A DNA stretch of 7,448 bases from a bacterium UBP17_UBA6191 (lineage in GTDB: Bacteria; Muiribacteriota; UBA6191), in contig DITF01000220.1 in assembly GCA_002422125.1 (NCBI GenBank), positions 1 to 7,448 of the forward strand, in the 5' to 3' direction. The notes below the pieces were generated by a model. It did no database searches, had not been told where the DNA came from, and saw only the letters and a program-made list of their open reading frames with translations. A program made the position numbers and the translations under genes. This document shows positions 5,840-7,448 of this stretch, piece after piece; within the stretch, counting starts at the first letter, position 1, and every line of letters begins with the position of its first letter.

Positions 5840-6816
5840 ACCTGAATAGCCGTTAGAACAGCTACATTTACAATGTCCTCTACACTACAGCCTCTGGATA
5901 AATCATTCATGGGTCTGGATAGCCCCTGAATCATGGGCCCATAAGCCTCGGCTTTGCCAAACCGTTGCACTAATTTGTACCCGATATTTCCAGAATCAAG
6001 ATCGGGAAAAATCAGAATGTTTGCCTGTCCTGCCACCTTACTGCCGGGAGATTTTTTCTGGCCAACGGCTGGGACTAGGGCTGCGTCAGCCTGTAGTTCT
6101 CCATCAAATTCCCAATGCGGCAATTTGCGTTCCATAGCCAATTTAAAACCTTCAGAAACCTTGTCAACATCCGCATGAGCGGCAGATCCCTTGGTTGAAA
6201 AACTTAAAAATGCCACTTTGGGAACTGCCCCAATCAGAGTTTCAAAGTTCTGGGCTGTGGATATGGCAATGTCAGCAAGCTGGGCACTGCTGGGGTTGGG
6301 CACAACTCCGCAATCAGCAAAAAACATCAGTCCCTTTTCACCAAACCCGTTATCGGGGGACACCATGATAAAATAGGACGAAATGGTTTTGATGCCTTTA
6401 GCGGGTTTTACAATCTGAAGTCCAGCTCTTAACACATCAGCGGTGGGAGAATCTGAACCTGAAACCAGACCATCTACAATATTCTCGCGCAGGAGCATAC
6501 TTGCAAGAGTGATGGGCTTTTTCAGATGTCTTCCGGCTTCAACCCAAGTAACTCCCTTATCTTTCCTGAGCTCAAAATATTGAGCCTGCAGATTTTTGAT
6601 AAGTTGTTCATCCTCCGGATTGTGCCATACGGCTTTACTCAGATCCTGGGAGTGTTGGTCCACCTTATTGGGGTTGCCAATTAGGTGAACCTCACACAAA
6701 CCATCTCTGATGAGCTCGGCAGCAGCCAGAATCACCCTTTTGTCCTGGGTTTCAGGCAGGATGATTCTGCGCTTCAGACTTTGCGCTTTTTGACGCATGG
6801 TCTGCATAAAACTCAT
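5836..6816 (-). CDS. pta: Phosphate acetyltransferase (phosphotransacetylase)
   Basis: 326 aa, the normal length of the short, single-domain Pta class. It catalyses acetyl-CoA + phosphate = acetyl phosphate + CoA in the cytoplasm. Conserved blocks: IILPETQDKRV (18-28), DGLVSGSDSPTADVLRAGLQ (115-134), STKGSAAHADVDKV (207-220), GELQADAALVP (239-249), ANILIFPDLDSGNIGYKLVQ (265-284) and GPMIQGLSRPMNDLSRGCS (293-311). The last block holds Ser307, Arg308 and Asp314, which correspond to active-site residues Ser309, Arg310 and Asp316 of the Methanosarcina enzyme. A butyryl-transferring (Ptb) activity cannot be excluded, but the 'NDLSRGCS' block fits Pta well. The start ATG 6816 overlaps the previous stop as ATGA, with a GGTGG-like ribosome site. 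No acetate kinase gene is next to it, although pta-ackA pairing is common; its neighbours on both sides are unknown proteins. Confidence 0.93.
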   Translation of the reverse strand: MSFMQTMRQKAQSLKRRIILPETQDKRVILAAAELIRDGLCEVHLIGNPNKVDQHSQDLSKAVWHNPEDEQLIKNLQAQYFELRKDKGVTWVEAGRHLKKPITLASMLLRENIVDGLVSGSDSPTADVLRAGLQIVKPAKGIKTISSYFIMVSPDNGFGEKGLMFFADCGVVPNPSSAQLADIAISTAQNFETLIGAVPKVAFLSFSTKGSAAHADVDKVSEGFKLAMERKLPHWEFDGELQADAALVPAVGQKKSPGSKVAGQANILIFPDLDSGNIGYKLVQRFGKAEAYGPMIQGLSRPMNDLSRGCSVEDIVNVAVLTAIQV

Positions 6817-7448
6817 AAAACCACCGTTTTGAGAAATTCTTTGGCATTGGCCCTAAACTTGGTGTCCATCATATGTTTGTAATAGTTATAGAACTGACCT
6901 TTTTCCTCGTCGGGAAAGTTGGAGTGCTCGATAGCAAATTGCAGGATCTCAGGGAATTTCTCATCATAAAATGCAATCATTCTATCGTCGAGGTCACTGA
7001 AGTTTTTGGCCACAAATTCCTGGTACTCATCCATGGCAAAATATTTGCGGCTCAGGGTTTTGTGGAATTCAAACTTCTCTTCCTGTGATACTTTGGGGTC
7101 ATTGAATACTTTGAGATAGCGCTCCTGCTCCGTATCCACTCTCAGATTGTGCTTGGTTGCCCCCACAAAGGATAGCCAACGAACCAGTGCACAAATCAAC
7201 CAGGGGAAATGTGTGTGCAGGGAGGTGAAATCAGAGTCTGGGCAGGCATTGGCAAAATCAATTGGATGAATTACTCCGTCCTTCACCAGACACTCAAAAG
7301 AGTTATAAGTCCAGCGATGATAGCTGTTTACAAACAGAACATAAGACTGAATTCTTTCGTAGATATCTTTAGGAAGTTTTAAAATGTCGGGGTTGTAGTG
7401 TTGATGCAGAGGCTCGTCTGGTTGGAAAACCATGGGTCTGACTTCTGG
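6813..7448 (-). CDS. Uncharacterised helical protein upstream of pta, 5' end uncertain
   Basis: The first visible ATG is at 7433 and would give 206 aa, but no ribosome binding site precedes it and the frame stays open to the window edge (PEVRP precedes the Met). The gene may therefore begin outside the window. I do not recognise the family. The sequence is rich in aromatic and charged residues, with no signal peptide and no clear membrane helix; a moderately hydrophobic stretch (about 77-91, FPWLICALVRWLSFV) is likely buried helix. From about 100 on it looks entirely alpha-helical. Histidines and cysteines are scattered (for example SYHRWTYNSFEC, 37-48, and SLHTHFPW, 71-78) without a recognisable metal site. 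The stop overlaps the pta start by ATGA, so the two are probably co-translated and functionally linked, perhaps in acetyl-phosphate or acetyl-CoA metabolism; that link is inference only. Confidence 0.7.
   Translation of the reverse strand, partial: PEVRPMVFQPDEPLHQHYNPDILKLPKDIYERIQSYVLFVNSYHRWTYNSFECLVKDGVIHPIDFANACPDSDFTSLHTHFPWLICALVRWLSFVGATKHNLRVDTEQERYLKVFNDPKVSQEEKFEFHKTLSRKYFAMDEYQEFVAKNFSDLDDRMIAFYDEKFPEILQFAIEHSNFPDEEKGQFYNYYKHMMDTKFRANAKEFLKTVVL

Noticed and set aside
5582..7088. Plus-strand open frames opposite pta and its unknown neighbours
   Set aside because: All are short and antisense to the minus-strand operon, whose genes are joined by coupling overlaps; none has a ribosome site or a domain.

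Overview
The window comes from a diderm (Gram-negative) bacterium of moderate GC content. The evidence is an SPII lipoprotein, a periplasmic solute-binding protein behind a signal peptide, and a run of type IV prepilin-like proteins. The gene set would fit a proteobacterium or a delta-proteobacterium/Bdellovibrionota-type organism, but nothing here fixes the taxon. Nearly all sequence is coding, and I see no RNA genes, mobile elements or CRISPR.

Left block (1-2413, minus strand). One operon-like run starts at a very good sigma70-type promoter (-35 TTGACA, 16-bp spacer, -10 TATACT). It encodes a FecR-domain lipoprotein, then three prepilin-like proteins in the order PilV/GspI-like, PilW/GspJ-like, PilX/GspK-like. 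Genes are 11 nt apart or overlap (14 and 23 nt). The last gene runs off the left edge. This looks like the minor-pilin (pilus tip/priming) cassette of a type IV pilus or type II secretion-like machine, headed by a lipoprotein that is not a standard member.

Middle (2414-4208). A 139-bp divergent intergenic region carries the pilin-operon promoter and a 16-bp near-perfect palindrome. It precedes a single plus-strand gene for a CoA-disulfide reductase/NADH oxidase-type flavoprotein fused to a C-terminal rhodanese domain, probably acting in thiol/persulfide redox chemistry.

Right block (4186-7448, minus strand). A second tightly packed run reads: unknown 206-aa protein (start uncertain, possibly cut by the window edge), phosphate acetyltransferase (pta), unknown 228-aa protein, and a membrane-anchored periplasmic solute-binding (SBP_bac_3/VFT) protein with no output domain. 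Junctions are ATGA, TTGA and 7 nt, which implies translational coupling. No acetate kinase gene is visible. The last gene meets the flavoprotein gene tail to tail with a 23-bp coding overlap.

The items most worth a second look are the FecR-lipoprotein/minor-pilin pairing, the two unknown proteins coupled to Pta, and the orphan VFT sensor-like protein.
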